DNA of 64,000 bases from Salinimonas chungwhensis DSM 16280. GTDB taxonomy: Bacteria; Pseudomonadota; Gammaproteobacteria; Enterobacterales; Alteromonadaceae. Location: assembly GCF_000378185.1 (NCBI RefSeq), contig NZ_KB899377.1, positions 248,001 through 312,000 of the forward strand, given 5' to 3'. The position numbers and the translations under genes are program-made. Below the pieces are notes generated by a model. That model was not told the DNA's origin. It was given only the letters and a program-made list of their open reading frames with translations, and ran no database searches. Shown here in pieces: positions 1 through 7,328 of the stretch (its first letter is position 1; each line of letters starts with the position of its first letter).

Positions 1-88
1 GCTTAGCCTGAAGTGCTCGTAAAAGCTGAAGCGCTTTATCTGTGAGCTTCACGCCTAAGTGGTTCGTGTTTAACGTCTTGTATTGCAT
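1..88 (-). CDS. Hypothetical protein, 5' part only (runs off the left edge)
   Basis: An ATG at 86-88 read leftwards opens a frame of 29 codons with no stop before the window edge. The peptide begins MQYKTLNTNHLGVKLTDKAL. A good ribosome binding site (GAGGTAAC) lies just upstream of the ATG, which is the main reason to accept it. The family is not recognised; the leucine-rich stretch is predicted helical. It lies in the mobile island and reads the same way as the recombinase genes to its right. Confidence 0.5.
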   Translation of the reverse strand, partial: MQYKTLNTNHLGVKLTDKALQLLRALQAK

Positions 89-246
89 GGTGTTACCTCA
101 TTAGATTTTTATGAAAATAATAGCCGTACGCTGGTAGCGTATAGCTGCATGTTTATTGGTTTTAGAGATTCAGGAAAACGGTAAGCAGGGGCTTACACAT
201 GCACACCGCCAGAAAAGGCAGTGAGTCCCAAGTGACCTGTCTGTGT

Positions 247-335
247 GATGTACTGATAGATTGGAAACGTACAGGTGTAATTTATTTATCCTTAAGTCGG
301 ACAGTCGCAAGTCCAGTGATGACAAAGGATTAGAG
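247..335. repeat. Direct repeat copy 1 (89 bases, offset 365)
   Basis: This stretch matches 612-700 at a constant offset of 365 bases without gaps, with a handful of substitutions. The best conserved core is the TTTATCCTTAAGTCGGACAG segment around 283-305. Weaker similarity continues leftwards with an indel. Within the copy, TATCCTT pairs with AAGGATTA and GGAC pairs with GTCC, so the element may fold. Confidence 0.75.
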
Positions 336-611
336 TCGGTGTTTGATTAGGAGAATAAACTCAGTTAACCACCACATGTGATGTATTGAAGGAAGTAACA
401 GGACCAGACTTTAAGTAGTCTAGGCGTTGGTCTTAGATTTGATGACTTAGATTTGCCCCCTTACCCCCATGAATGATGAGAAGTAATAGGGTAATCACTC
501 TAAGATGACCGCCGATGTTCAGCAATGTTGGCCTTGAGTTTGATTGACTGGTCACTTGCCCCTGAGCCTAAGCTCACCACCACAAAGTTAGTGACCGATT
601 GTTGTCCTTGC

Positions 612-700
612 GATGTCTTGATAGATTGGAAATGTGCAGAAGCGATTTCTTTATCCTTAAGTCGGACAGTCGCAAGCCCAGTAATGACAATGGATTAGAG
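612..700. repeat. Direct repeat copy 2 (89 bases)
   Basis: Second copy of the element at 247-335. In this copy the inner GTCC arm has become GCCC and the outer arm has one mismatch, so the potential fold is weaker. The copies have diverged, which points to an old duplication or to selection on a short core. Confidence 0.75.
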
Positions 701-854
701 CCTGTATGATTTATGCCCAAGAATGTCTGGCCAGTATAAGACCATAGTTCACTTGAGTTTGCTGGCTGGTAAGTGTGGCAGGAAGTAACCTAAAAGCGCC
801 TGTATGGATCTGTGAGAAGAGTTCAGGCGCATGACCATAGGATGCTCTAAAGAA

Positions 855-1064
855 CTATGAGCTAATCATAGTATTGAGCACAAGACGATAATCAGGGGCG
901 GCCTTAGTCAGCGCCTCGACCAGATCTGTCAGGTGATACAGTGTATCTTCCATATCACTAGGTTGTTCACTGAATAGCTTTGCCAGTTCATCAGTGCTGT
1001 AGTCCAGACTAGCGAGTGTATTGTCGATTGTATCGTTCATATGTCTTAGAGTGTTTGCTGTCAT
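855..1064 (-). CDS. Hypothetical 69-aa acidic helical protein
   Basis: The start is an ATG preceded by AAGGTAAC at a good distance, which supports translation. The protein is small, acidic and predicted alpha-helical throughout, with segments such as STDELAKLFSEQPSDMEDTL; it has no membrane segment, signal or cysteine. No family is recognised. It lies in the island about 250 bases downstream of the serine recombinase on the same strand, separated by non-coding DNA, so it is probably its own unit. Small acidic proteins in islands can be anti-restriction or regulatory proteins, but nothing here proves that. Confidence 0.6.
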   Translation of the reverse strand: MTANTLRHMNDTIDNTLASLDYSTDELAKLFSEQPSDMEDTLYHLTDLVEALTKAAPDYRLVLNTMISS

Positions 1065-1316
1065 TAACGTTACCTTACTGCTTGAAAGGAGAGGGCAACG
1101 ATACTTACCTCACTCATCATTTGCAATCGCATCGAGAGCGACACAAGTGACTGAAATGAAAAAGAATAGTCACATCTGACTAGCGAACAAATTGCATTGC
1201 GTGGAGTCACCTGAAATTGGCCCGTTTCAATACAGGCGGTTGTGACTGTAAGTTTTTTCTGCTGTTACCAGCACGTGCTCAAGATTTGACCTCATGATAG
1301 TGCGCTACATCTCATA

Positions 1317-1880
1317 TCATGAATGCCTGCTAGCAATTTCCTTCTTTGCCGCCTGAACTGTTGACGGTGAAATTTTCAGTTGGCCTGCAATCTTCCGGAT
1401 ACTCATACCGTCCCTTAACAGTTCGGCTATACGCGATCGGTCAACGCTTTGAGGTCTGCCCTTGTACTTCCCTTCTTTCTTGGCTATCGCAATGCCCTCA
1501 CGCTGCCTTTCGAGCATCATGGAACGTTCAAACTGATAAATACCGCCAAGCATAGTCAGCATCAGGTCTTGCATTGCGTCGTTCGTATCAGGCGTGAATG
1601 TCATGTTCTCCTTGTAGAACTTTAGCGCGACACCCTTAGCTTTAAACGATTCCACCAACTCCAGTAAGTCACCAACATTTCTGGCCATTCGTGAAATATC
1701 GTGAACGTGAACTGTATCGCCTGTGCGTAGATGCTCCAGCATGATTTGAAGTTGAGGCCTGTTCCTATCCTTACCTGAGCACTTGTCAGTGTACACTTTG
1801 TCTAGCGCTATACCTTCAAGCTGTCTTGCTGTGTTTTGCTCTACAGTGCTCACGCGAATATAACCGATGTCCTGACTCAT
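1317..1880 (-). CDS. Serine recombinase, resolvase/invertase family
   Basis: Small serine recombinase of the Hin/Pin/TnpR type, 187 aa, which cuts and rejoins DNA at paired sites. The N-terminal motif GYIRVSTVEQNTARQ contains the nucleophile, Ser11. The conserved arginine region is DISRMARNVGDLLELV, and residues about 150-185 form the helix-turn-helix DNA-binding domain (ISPSTVQAAKKE). The frame is open 20 codons further upstream, but the ATG at 1880 has an AAGGA site nine bases before it and gives the family's usual start. A res-like cluster of TACCAA repeats lies directly upstream. It may resolve or invert part of the island. Confidence 0.9.
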   Translation of the reverse strand: MSQDIGYIRVSTVEQNTARQLEGIALDKVYTDKCSGKDRNRPQLQIMLEHLRTGDTVHVHDISRMARNVGDLLELVESFKAKGVALKFYKENMTFTPDTNDAMQDLMLTMLGGIYQFERSMMLERQREGIAIAKKEGKYKGRPQSVDRSRIAELLRDGMSIRKIAGQLKISPSTVQAAKKEIASRHS

Positions 1881-1933
1881 ACTATTGCATCCTTGGTGTG
1901 TGGTTTTAAGTCTAAGATGTTTGAATGGTAACC

Positions 1934-2028
1934 GTACCAATAAATCATAGTCAACTCATAACCACACAAAAGATGAAAGAAAAGTGTACCAATCAGGTGT
2001 ACTCGTATGGATATACCCAGTTGGTACA
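1934..2028. promoter_or_regulatory. Res-like recombinase binding cluster
   Basis: Three related words lie just upstream of the serine recombinase: GTACCAAT at 1934-1941, TGTACCAA at 1985-1992 and its inverted copy TTGGTACA at 2021-2028. Resolvases act at clustered inverted sites next to their own gene, so this is a candidate crossover or accessory site and autoregulatory operator. The assignment is inferred from position and symmetry only. Confidence 0.4.
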
Positions 2029-2233
2029 GAAGTCTGATTAATTTTGCCTATTCAGATTGGGTTCAAGAGCCGGTGTGTTGTCTTGGTGCTTGGTTAAGAG
2101 GGCGTTGTGATTACTTGAAGGCTGCCTTAGCGGTGCGCCTGTGGCGCGTTTAGGGCCCCTATGGGGGGGGAATTCAGACATCACCATTATCGAATTGGCC
2201 GCTCAGATTTTTGCAGTAAAACTTTATGAGGCC

Positions 2234-2264
2234 AAAAAATAGAAAAGGGCAGCCTAAGCTACCC
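2234..2264 (-). terminator. Rho-independent terminator of a short island transcript
   Basis: Read on the minus strand, GGGTAGC and GCTGCCC form a 7-bp stem (one G-U pair) around a TTAG loop at 2247-2264. A T-rich run follows (TTTTCTATTTTTT, 2234-2246). It lies 34 bases past the stop of the 33-aa gene and supports that gene being transcribed. Confidence 0.75.
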
Positions 2265-2297
2265 CAAAACGGTGAGTAATATGTAAATACGCTTTAC

Positions 2298-2399
2298 TTA
2301 GCGATTTGGCAGACTGCGAGTGTGCGCGCAAACATACTCAAGGCGACCAGCCTTGCGTCTCACGTAAGCACAAACTCGAACAACTTTTGCTCTAAGCAT
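2298..2399 (-). CDS. Small basic 33-aa protein
   Basis: A 33-codon gene with an ATG start and an AAGGA ribosome binding site six bases upstream. The peptide is strongly basic (about nine Arg/Lys), starts MLRAKVVRVCAYVRRKAG and ends AHTRSLPNR. A clear rho-independent terminator follows, and a promoter-like element lies about 300 bases upstream. No domain is recognised; the alternating hydrophobic and basic pattern looks like two short beta strands and could bind nucleic acid. Its function is unknown. Its good translation and termination signals make it more likely real than chance. Confidence 0.55.
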   Translation of the reverse strand: MLRAKVVRVCAYVRRKAGRLEYVCAHTRSLPNR

Positions 2400-2442
2400 T
2401 AGATGTCCTTCAACTATAAGATTATGATTGCGCTAAGACCGT

Positions 2443-2605
2443 TTACTCTGTATAATTCTGCGATTCCACATGCCGAATCATTGAGAGTAGCTGTAACACA
2501 GCCGCTTTCTCTGCATTACCGGTCAACGTAGAGAGGAATTGTGCTAGTAACACTTTTTTTCTCTACGTGCTCTTCCTATCTAAGCGGTAGTAATGTTTAA
2601 TTCAT
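2443..2605 (-). pseudogene. Possible decayed small gene (about 50 codons)
   Basis: On the minus strand an ATG at 2605 has a perfect AAGGTGAG site but hits a stop after two codons. One frame over, coding-like text continues (KHYYRLDRKST), meets a TAG, then runs on through a seven-A tract into a 36-codon open stretch containing LSTLTGNAEKAAVLQLL and ending at 2443. A frameshift plus a nonsense mutation would explain this. Alternatively only the GTG at 2553 is used. It lies between the MerR-type promoter and the 33-aa gene, so it would be the first gene of that unit. Confidence 0.3.
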
Positions 2606-2696
2606 TGGCTCACCTTAAATTTTCAACAAGCAATAAGTTATCTCTCACCGTCAGTTGAGTATTTTAAGGTGTATCGGAAGGGATTGCAAGGGTAAG

Positions 2697-2727
2697 ATTA
2701 TAGTTCTTCTAATTTAGAAGATAGCAA
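2697..2727 (-). promoter_or_regulatory. MerR-type promoter with a perfect dyad in a 19-bp spacer
   Basis: Read on the minus strand: TTGCTA (-35, 2722-2727), a 19-bp spacer, then TATAAT (-10, 2697-2702). The spacer holds a perfect 8-1-8 dyad, TCTTCTAA-A-TTAGAAGA (2705-2721). A long spacer filled with a dyad is the hallmark of promoters activated by MerR-family proteins. It would drive the small genes ending at 2234. Confidence 0.55.
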
Positions 2728-2967
2728 ACAAAACTAATTGTGAAAAGCGATAGTTGACTGGTAAGACCAGATCCTGCGTGAAATTGTGATAGGCCTGTTT
2801 TTACATACAGGAAAATCAATAATAATAAATAAAAATCAACATATTACATGGAATCTCAATGCGAGCATCTGTTGTGCTACTCTACCCCGAACCGATCTGT
2901 GCAGTGAATTGTTCCAGTAAGGATGCCTCTATCCATTGCCGGTGAAAACGAGACTTACCTTTCGATT
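2728..2967. other. Intergenic DNA in the island, nothing identified
   Basis: AT-rich DNA between the MerR-type promoter and the integrase remnant. A short inverted pair, CCTG..CAGG, lies around 2796-2813. No supported reading frame was seen. Confidence 0.4.
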
Positions 2968-3122
2968 CTAATTGTTAACGACTACTCTTGAGCAGTTAGC
3001 TTCGTGAATCATCTCGACATACTGCCACAACTCGTCTTTGTTCTTTTACTTACTATACAAGCTGTAGGTCAAAGACAGCTGCTTATGACCTGCTAGCGCC
3101 GTAGCAATCTCTTCAGAACACG
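2968..3122 (-). pseudogene. C-terminal remnant of a second tyrosine integrase
   Basis: Directly behind the intact integrase, one minus-strand frame reads SEEIATALAGHKQLSLTYS, then LYSK, a TAA stop (3046-3048), then KNKDELWQYVEMIHEANC, and ends at a TAG at 2968. This is the C-terminal end of a tyrosine recombinase: the late GH-K box, the catalytic tyrosine in TYSLYSK and the closing helix. The rest of the gene is missing. It aligns in position with VGHERGKTMSYGYYSK of the intact neighbour but is clearly a different sequence, so it is the stump of another integrase, not a copy of this one. Confidence 0.7.
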
Positions 3123-4403
3123 TTACCTTTTTAGATAGTCCATTGCTTTGTCCGTAGCTTCCTTCAACTTCCTCAACTCATGCCCTTTTGAGTAATAGCC
3201 ATAAGACATCGTTTTACCGCGCTCATGGCCTACAATCTGCGCCGTGATGTTTTCCTCTACGCCTGCTCGTTCCATTGCTGTAATGTACATATGACGAAAT
3301 GAGTGGAAGCCTTTCAGTTTGTTGCTGGAGACGTACTTTGTCTTGAAGCTTGAGAAGGTGCGGCTCGCAGCCTTATTCGTCAGTCCAATCAAGTAATCTT
3401 CATCTTGTTTCTTTTCCACGTGCTGAAGTACCTGTGCCCCTATTTCGTCCGGCAGAGGAACAGTGCGTGTTGCAGCCCTAGTTTTACCCTGCTCAATGTT
3501 GAGCGCAATAATTCCTTCATCGATAACAACATGTTTCTTCTTGAGGTTGCATAGTTCGCTGATACGACAACCACTATAGAGGCCTAGGCTTACGAGCAAT
3601 CCATAGACTGGTTTTTCCCAATCATGAGTGAGAATTCTTTGCGTCTCTTCGGCAGTAAATGCTTCACGCTTCTCTGACTGGGCAATGTCGTCCTGTGAAT
3701 ACTTGTGGCCTGCAAATGGGTTCGTTCCAGTGACTTCTTCCATTGTCTCAGCAAACTCCCAGACCATCTTTAATCTGCTGACCTTGGCTTGAATAGTGGC
3801 CTTCTTGTATTGCTTGCTTAGGCTTCTGGTCCACTGGTAAACCATCTTCTTCGTAATATCTTGAATAGGTGTATCAGCCTGCTCAATCCAGTGGAAGGAC
3901 TTAAAGCAGAATTTTGCGAAGTCCTTGGCAACCGCATCTACCTTCTGAAGTGTTTCAGCAGTCTTATTTTCTCCCCAGTCCTCCTTCCACATGGCGACCG
4001 CTTCAGAAAGGCCGAGCTTGTATTTGTGAGTAAAGTCTCGCTTTCCATTTACAGTCATGTACGCTTCAAGCTCAACCTTTCGTCCTTCACGCTGAAGCTT
4101 TTCGGGGTAAACCATTATGTCCCAGTCATCGGGATAGTTCTGGCGGTCACGCTCCATCTCCCGCACTAGTTCCCTGAATCTCTGGCCTTCGGTGCTGGTG
4201 GTTGAGCGTAAAGACTTGCTCTGAAGTTCACCGTTTATGACATCGCGTTTTTTACGGGCCTCACGAATATCGCCAGTTTCAAGGCTAACCTGAATGGTGT
4301 TTTGGTTTGGATATTGCGAGACCATATGCTTAGGAACGCGGCGCTGATACCACCAGATATTGCCCCTCAGCTTCAGGTGCTTTGTGTCTGCCTTACTGCT
4401 CAT
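3123..4403 (-). CDS. int: Tyrosine-type site-specific integrase
   Basis: Phage/island integrase of 426 aa that inserts and excises the element. The N-terminus carries the LRGNIWWYQRRVP segment typical of integrases with a DUF6538-type arm-binding region, followed by a SAM-like core-binding domain and the catalytic domain. Catalytic residues visible: Arg in SGCRISEL (about 280), His-x-x-Arg in HSFRHM (about 367-370), His in VGHERG (about 393) and Tyr in MSYGYYSKG (about 403). The ATG at 4403 has a GAAGG site six bases upstream; the open frame extends seven codons further without one. It looks intact and is the outermost island gene, as expected beside an attachment site. Confidence 0.93.
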   Translation of the reverse strand: MSSKADTKHLKLRGNIWWYQRRVPKHMVSQYPNQNTIQVSLETGDIREARKKRDVINGELQSKSLRSTTSTEGQRFRELVREMERDRQNYPDDWDIMVYPEKLQREGRKVELEAYMTVNGKRDFTHKYKLGLSEAVAMWKEDWGENKTAETLQKVDAVAKDFAKFCFKSFHWIEQADTPIQDITKKMVYQWTRSLSKQYKKATIQAKVSRLKMVWEFAETMEEVTGTNPFAGHKYSQDDIAQSEKREAFTAEETQRILTHDWEKPVYGLLVSLGLYSGCRISELCNLKKKHVVIDEGIIALNIEQGKTRAATRTVPLPDEIGAQVLQHVEKKQDEDYLIGLTNKAASRTFSSFKTKYVSSNKLKGFHSFRHMYITAMERAGVEENITAQIVGHERGKTMSYGYYSKGHELRKLKEATDKAMDYLKR

Positions 4404-4534
4404 GTATACCTTCAAAGTAGTCACAAATGTAGACAGTATTGTGGGCGTAACATATTGAATGTCAATAGGAATAAGGGTTTCAGGGCAATTGAAGCGGCAT
4501 GATGTAAGCCACCCATAAGCTTAACGCTTCTATC

Positions 4535-4561
4535 AAAAGGCGCTCTTCGGAGCGCCTTTTT
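4535..4561 (+). terminator. UUCG-loop terminator next to the integrase; probable island junction
   Basis: GGCGCTC-TTCG-GAGCGCC (4539-4556) is preceded by four A and followed by five T, a textbook bidirectional terminator. No plus-strand gene ends in front of it, while the integrase starts 130 bases away and reads leftwards. The simplest explanation is that the island entered the 3' end of a chromosomal gene, separating that gene from its terminator. Confidence 0.85.
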
Positions 4562-4626
4562 CATATTTGCAATTGATATACAGGTTTTCTGTACATGCAC
4601 TATAGTTAAGTTTATTTCTGGCAACT

Positions 4627-5181
4627 ATGCATATGATGCTCTTGCGTCCGGTATTCTTATTCTCTGCTGTAATTCTTATCACCCCTCCGGGTCTGTCCCA
4701 CTCAGTAACCCAGGTTGATAAAAACGCTACTATTTTGTTCCCGGGTCACACCGCCTATCTTCTGGCTGACGCCGAGACGACCAAAGCTCGCACAGCGATA
4801 CTCGAATTAGAGGTGCCAGGCAAATCGATAGGTGCTCCACCTCATACTCATGCAAGAGAGGATGAATTCTTTTACGTTCTTGAGGGCACGGTTACTTTTT
4901 TTAACAAAGACACCAGCAAGGTCCTGACGAAGGGGCAAATGATTACGTTGCCCAGAAATAACGTTCACGGCTTTTACAACGATTCTGATATACCAGCAAA
5001 GCTGCTGCTGATTGTTTCGCCGGGCGAGTTTGCTTCTTTTTTTGATGCAGTGGTGATGGCGTTGAAGTCACAGCAAAAAGACGCTGATGTGGGTCACATT
5101 ATTGCCCGGGAGGCGCAGAAATACGGTGTGACGGTTTTACCGCAACATATGCCTGAGGCAGCGCAAGCATTGATAGAATAG
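4627..5181 (+). CDS. Exported cupin-domain protein
   Basis: 184 aa. The first 25 residues form a signal peptide, then a single cupin_2 barrel at about 55-145. Motif 1 is visible as PPHTHAREDEFFYVLEG, which supplies the usual two His and one Glu metal ligands; motif 2 is LPRNNVHGFYN with the last His. Such barrels bind a metal and may be dioxygenases, isomerases or sensors, and the substrate cannot be told here. The start is one of three nearby ATGs (4627, 4633, 4636), none with a strong ribosome site. It is the first chromosomal gene after the island. Confidence 0.8.
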   Translation: MHMMLLRPVFLFSAVILITPPGLSHSVTQVDKNATILFPGHTAYLLADAETTKARTAILELEVPGKSIGAPPHTHAREDEFFYVLEGTVTFFNKDTSKVLTKGQMITLPRNNVHGFYNDSDIPAKLLLIVSPGEFASFFDAVVMALKSQQKDADVGHIIAREAQKYGVTVLPQHMPEAAQALIE

Positions 5182-5254
5182 CATTATTAGCCGGTAGCAC
5201 TTGAATTAGCTGGTAAAAGCCGCCGATCTATCAGTGGTCATAAAGGAATAAACC

Positions 5255-5689
5255 GTGCCGCTAACCGGAATACTTAAACTAATGCTTTTGTTTGGATGCT
5301 TCTTAACTGCATTACCTGTGCTGTCTGAGATCGCCATTGATAACGCTGAACCAATACCCTATGTCACACCGGATGCCAGCGATTTATCTTCACACACCGT
5401 GCTCACCGGTACACTTCCCTCTAAAGCCAGTCGGTTTAGGCACCTTCAGCAACGTGCCAGGTGGTCTTTTGAACAGGTTGATGCGCTACACTTTGTCGTG
5501 ATTCAAGCCGACACGTACTTGTGGAGTGAACCGATACCACCAGAAACGCGACACTTTTTACCGCCATTTTTTACCCGCGCCTTATTGTGGAAAGACACCA
5601 ACCTGCTTTATCAGCAGCAAGCTGTGTCGACCCGCTATCTCTTACGTCAATGCACGTTTTATCTAACTAACTACAGAGATTATCTATGA
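5255..5689 (+). CDS. Hypothetical exported protein
   Basis: 144 aa from a GTG start that has AAAGGA seven bases upstream. Residues 1-25 look like a cleavable signal peptide (LMLLFGCFLTALPVLS). The remainder is soluble and has no recognised domain; it has one Cys near the end and a proline-rich middle. Its stop codon overlaps the start of the following S41 peptidase frame (ATGA), so the two were translated together. It may have worked with that periplasmic peptidase, which is inference from coupling only. Confidence 0.65.
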   Translation: MPLTGILKLMLLFGCFLTALPVLSEIAIDNAEPIPYVTPDASDLSSHTVLTGTLPSKASRFRHLQQRARWSFEQVDALHFVVIQADTYLWSEPIPPETRHFLPPFFTRALLWKDTNLLYQQQAVSTRYLLRQCTFYLTNYRDYL

Positions 5690-6684
5690 ACACATTTTTC
5701 TTGCGCGCCCTGGGCGGGCTTCTTTTACTGGCAACTGCAATAAGCGTTACAGCAAATGCCGAATATTTTGATAATGCTCAATCCACACAAATAAAGACCA
5801 GCCAGCCACTGAATAAATCTGACCGCGGCACGCTGTTAACAAAAATACTGACGGTTTTCGCAGAGCATTATATGGATGAATCATCCATCGACAAAGTGAC
5901 CGCGTCAGTCCGAACACAGCATAACGCCGGCAGATACGATGACATTTAGTCACTGGATAAATTTTCCCAGGTTGTAGGGAATGACTTCAGGCGGTTTGCC
6001 AATGACTTGCACTTAAGTTTATTGGTGAAAAACGCCGATGAGTCGATGACGCACATATTAAAGGAGTTACCTGGCCGGCTAACCTATAACCGTGCATTTG
6101 AAACGGTAAGTTACCTCTATGGAAATATAGGCTACCTGAAGTTTAATAAATTTCACTCTGCTGATGATGCAATAAGGGTGGCAGACAATGCTTTTTTGTT
6201 TCTACAAAACAGTGACGGGCTTATCATCGACATGCGTGACACAGTAGGCGGTTCGCCCTATCTTGCGCAACATATGCTTAGCTATTTTATTGAGACGGAC
6301 ACTGCCCTGTGGTCGGTGATTACGCGAGAGACAAAAAAGTTCCATACCGTAAAGGCTCTTAATACTCCCGCCCACCACCGATTCCGTGAGCACTATCCGG
6401 TATGGATCCTTACTAGCAGGCAAACAGCCAGTGCGTCAGAGTTATTTGCCGGGGTGCTTCAGGCCCGTGGCAAGGCAACGCTGGTAGGCGAGCAGACTGC
6501 CGGGGCAGGATTTTACGTAGGCGTACGCAAGATCACCGACCGGCTGGTGTTTCGAATTTCGTTGTCTAAGCCAGTTCTGGCGGTAACCGGAGCCAACTGG
6601 GAGAAAATCGGTTTGACGCCCGACATCACGGCAGAGCGCGTTGATGCTCTGGATGTGGCGCATCAGCTTGCCAACACAAAATAA
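5686..6684 (+). pseudogene. S41 (tail-specific/IRBP-like) peptidase broken by an amber codon
   Basis: One reading frame from 5686 to 6684 encodes a signal peptide, the N-terminal helical domain of IRBP-type S41 peptidases and the catalytic core, but a TAG at 5947-5949 interrupts it after codon 87. The segments on both sides join smoothly (RYDDI, stop, SLDKFSQVVGNDFRRFAND). The catalytic part contains GLIIDMRDTVGGSP and TSRQTASASELFAG with the nucleophilic Ser. A start at 6007 would give 225 aa without signal peptide or N-terminal domain. It is therefore most likely a recent nonsense pseudogene; a base-call error or amber readthrough would also fit. Confidence 0.8.
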
Positions 6685-6793
6685 TCTTGCCTCGCTGAGG
6701 CATTTGTACAGCGCGCCTTACCGACGTTAATCGCCTATGCCTCAGCCAGCCAGGATGCGCTATAATAGCCTTTTTGATTATTCGGTGAGATGT

Positions 6794-7069
6794 ATGAAAG
6801 CCGCAGCATTACATATTCTGGTTAAAACTGAAAAAGAGGCGCTTGCTATTCTCGAGCAGCTTAAGAAAGGTAAAAACTTCGCCGCGCTGGCTGAACGACA
6901 TTCAACATGTCCTTCTGGTAAGCGCGGCGGAAATTTGGGTGAATTTCGTCGTGGTCAGATGGTAAAACCGTTTGACGATGTGGTTTTTAAAAAAGAGCTG
7001 CTCAAAGTACATGGTCCGGTCAAAACAAAGTTTGGCTATCACCTGATCAAAACTCTTTACCGTAGCTAG
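6794..7069 (+). CDS. ppiC: Parvulin-type peptidyl-prolyl isomerase PpiC
   Basis: A 91-aa single-domain parvulin that catalyses cis-trans isomerisation of prolyl bonds. E. coli PpiC is about 93 aa. The family signatures are visible: [14 protein letters not shown] at the start, [23 protein letters not shown] in two adjacent blocks in the middle, and [13 protein letters not shown] at the end. There is no signal peptide, so it is cytoplasmic. The frame is open 19 codons further upstream, but the ATG at 6794 follows a GGTGAG site and gives the family start. Confidence 0.93.
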   Translation: MKAAALHILVKTEKEALAILEQLKKGKNFAALAERHSTCPSGKRGGNLGEFRRGQMVKPFDDVVFKKELLKVHGPVKTKFGYHLIKTLYRS

Positions 7070-7328
7070 TCAGATTCGCTGATGGCCTTAAAAACCTGTT
7101 TATCGGCACTGCGGATTACAATGGAATATTACACTGATGAACGTGTAAAGTGTTTACTGCCAACTTACAATCAGCGAGCGGCTTCTGCGAATTTTAGGTG
7201 GGTTTAGAGCCAGGTTTTTAAATCGAAAATGTACTGCTTGCAGACCACGCCGATGGGGAAAGGCAACATGTATCGCCCCCGAACTCTATTTTAAATGTGT
7301 AGTTCTATACTCGCGGGAAGGCATTGGA
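7070..7328. other. Intergenic, convergent region
   Basis: About 260 bases between ppiC (plus) and the histidine kinase end (minus). No clear hairpin with a T-run and no supported reading frame was seen. Confidence 0.4.

Larger units (their letters stand above)
89..854. other. Long intergenic stretch with repeats, no gene seen
   Basis: About 770 bases without a convincing reading frame on either strand. It holds two diverged copies of an 89-base direct repeat (listed separately) and shorter echoes between them, such as CTTGAGTTTG around 533 and 752 and GGAAGTAAC around 391 and 781. The composition is plain island-like intergenic DNA. It could hold a non-coding RNA or protein binding sites. 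Confidence 0.5.

Noticed and set aside
2140..2172. CRISPR or phage cos-like element at the G-rich tract
   Set aside because: There is only one GGGCCCC/GGGG tract and no repeated spacer structure. No CRISPR array was seen anywhere in the window.
4421..4624. 67-aa minus-strand frame overlapping the integrase start
   Set aside because: It crosses the UUCG terminator and the integrase start, has no ribosome site, and its composition is not protein-like.
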